Notes under the pieces: generated by a model
Told to the model about the DNA's origin: nothing
The model's database searches: none
Seen by the model: the letters and a program-made list of their open reading frames with translations, nothing else
NCBI GenBank assembly: GCA_963665405.2
Contig: CAXXUH010000003.1
Location: 372,001 to 436,000, forward strand
Source of the DNA: G963665405 sp963665405
GTDB taxonomy: Bacteria > Chloroflexota > Dehalococcoidia > Lucifugimonadales > G963665405
Direction: 5' to 3'
Length of the DNA: 64,000 nucleotides
Shown: one piece after another, positions 63,016 through 64,000 of the stretch
Layout: the number at the start of each line of letters is the position of its first letter
How positions within the stretch are numbered: position 1 is the stretch's first letter
Position numbers and translations under genes: made by a program

Positions 63016-64000
63016 CTATCTCCTTCTCGGGGCGCCAAGCAGGTCCCTGGCCAGAACCTCGTCCGCGATCTGAATCGCGTTCAGCGCCGCTCCCTTACGC
63101 AGGTTGTCCGTCACGATCCACAGGGCGAGCCCCCTGGGGTGCGAGGCGTCCCGGCGAATCCGGCCCACGAACACCTCGTCCTTACCCTCGGCATCGATCG
63201 GCAAAGGATACAACCCCTCGTTCGGCTCGTCCAGCACCTCGATGCCCGGGAACTTCGAGAGGTGCTCCCTGGCCTCGACAGGGTCCATCAGCTGGGACAG
63301 CTCGACGTGCACGGCGAGGCTGTGCCCAACGACCACCGGGACGCGGACGCAGGTGGCCGAGAGGGGAAGGTCCGGAAGGTGCAGGATCTTCCGGGTCTCC
63401 TGCACCATCTTCGTCTCCTCCCGAGTGTACCCGTCCTCCAGGAACGGCTCGATGTGCGGCAGGACATTGAACGCTATCTGGTGCGGATACACTCTGGGCT
63501 CGACCCGGTCGCCCTCGAGAACCTGCCTCGACTGGCTCCTGACCTCTTCCACCGCGGCCGAGCCGGTCCCGGAGACCGACTGGTAAGTGTCGGCGATCAC
63601 CCGCTGGACGGGGTTGACGTCGTTGAGGGCCTTGAGGACCATGACGAGCGGCGTCGTAGAGCAGTTGGGGATGGAGACGATGCCGCGGTGATGCGCCAGG
63701 TCGCCGCCGTTCACCTCCGGCACCACCAGGGGGACGCCGGGGTCCATCCGGAAGGCCGAGCTGTCGTCGATCACCAGGGCTCCGGCTCCCACGGCCACTG
63801 GCGCCAGCTCGCGGCTCACGTCGGAGCTGGCCGAGATGAACGCGACGTCCACGTCCCCCAGAAGGGCCGGGGTCGCCTCCTCGACGGGCAACTCGTGCCC
63901 GTTGACGGTGAGGAGCTTGCCCCACGACCTGCTGGAGGCGCACAGACGAACCGAGTCGGCCGGGAAGCCCCGGGTCTCGAGAAGACGCAGGAATACCTTT
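63016..64000 (-). CDS. asd: Aspartate-semialdehyde dehydrogenase (partial, N-terminus outside window)
   Basis: At least 327 residues; the coding frame continues past the window edge (KVFLRLLETRGFPADSVRLC at the visible start). The catalytic Cys lies in GIVSIPNCSTTPLVMVLKAL. Other blocks are QSVSGTGSAAVEEVRSQ, FNVLPHIEPFLEDGYTREE and CVRVPVVVGHSLAVHVEL. It reduces aspartyl phosphate to the semialdehyde feeding threonine, methionine and lysine. dapA follows directly. Confidence 0.96.
   Translation of the reverse strand, partial: KVFLRLLETRGFPADSVRLCASSRSWGKLLTVNGHELPVEEATPALLGDVDVAFISASSDVSRELAPVAVGAGALVIDDSSAFRMDPGVPLVVPEVNGGDLAHHRGIVSIPNCSTTPLVMVLKALNDVNPVQRVIADTYQSVSGTGSAAVEEVRSQSRQVLEGDRVEPRVYPHQIAFNVLPHIEPFLEDGYTREETKMVQETRKILHLPDLPLSATCVRVPVVVGHSLAVHVELSQLMDPVEAREHLSKFPGIEVLDEPNEGLYPLPIDAEGKDEVFVGRIRRDASHPRGLALWIVTDNLRKGAALNAIQIADEVLARDLLGAPRRR

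Overview
This is a high-GC, gene-dense bacterial segment, most likely from an aerobic member of the Chloroflexota (SAR202/Dehalococcoidia-like). That placement is an inference from gene content and style: a full aa3/caa3-type oxidase cluster, many solo catabolic or hydrolytic enzymes (phosphotriesterase-like, M19 dipeptidase, D-aminoacylase, flavin monooxygenase, VOC), MocR-controlled pdxST, and intergenic spaces packed with GC-rich palindromic repeats. No rRNA, tRNA or CRISPR array was found.

Layout. 1-1872 and 54155-56031 are two copies of one IS1380-type element in the same orientation. Next come a small HTH gene pair (1988-2697), the classic thrS-infC-rpmI-rplT translation block (2967-6614), and the cytochrome oxidase region on the minus strand (SCO1 with a frameshift, a small membrane protein, ctaG, subunits IV, III, I and II, ctaB, ctaA; 6840-15496). 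A mixed stretch follows: VOC protein, orphan HsdR_N protein, DUF3179 lipoprotein, phosphotriesterase-like enzyme, glyA, hpf, M19 dipeptidase, thrC and acyltransferases. A surface/sugar stretch (28263-35828) holds a GT4 glycosyltransferase, DUF502, GNAT, LmbE deacetylase, CpsB-like phosphatase and a lipoprotein. After that come tmk (frameshifted), a flavin monooxygenase (frameshifted), a methyltransferase, an R3H/AAA ATPase, pdxS-pdxT with divergent pdxR, gap, an MBL hydrolase, a cNMP-binding protein, D-aminoacylase, a class III aminotransferase-like protein, an NYN-domain protein, an agmatinase-like protein, purA, dapA and a partial asd. A second IS1380-type element is present as a decayed copy (31338-33047), an intact copy with 5-bp target duplications (50303-52014) and a shredded internal remnant (27661-28154).

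Most unusual observations. (1) The DUF3179 gene is interrupted by a single in-frame UGA exactly where the family CxxC begins (UVVC). A compact hairpin follows 15 nt downstream, so it is a strong selenoprotein candidate. (2) A methyltransferase gene shows the same arrangement: in-frame UGA, then a 6-bp/6-nt hairpin 12 nt downstream. (3) infC has no AUG/GUG start at the conserved N-terminus; an AUA codon sits behind a good Shine-Dalgarno. (4) A class III aminotransferase homologue has lost the PLP lysine. (5) An NYN-domain protein has no canonical start and a long RQxSGxA heptad-repeat tail. (6) Several families of modular palindromic intergenic repeats occur, some used as IS insertion sites.

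Caution: SCO1, HsdR_N, tmk, the flavin monooxygenase and the NYN tail all carry apparent 1-2 nt frameshifts. One is in an essential gene and two are at G-runs, so base-level indel errors in a long-read assembly are plausible. The in-frame UGA codons are not explained by indels.
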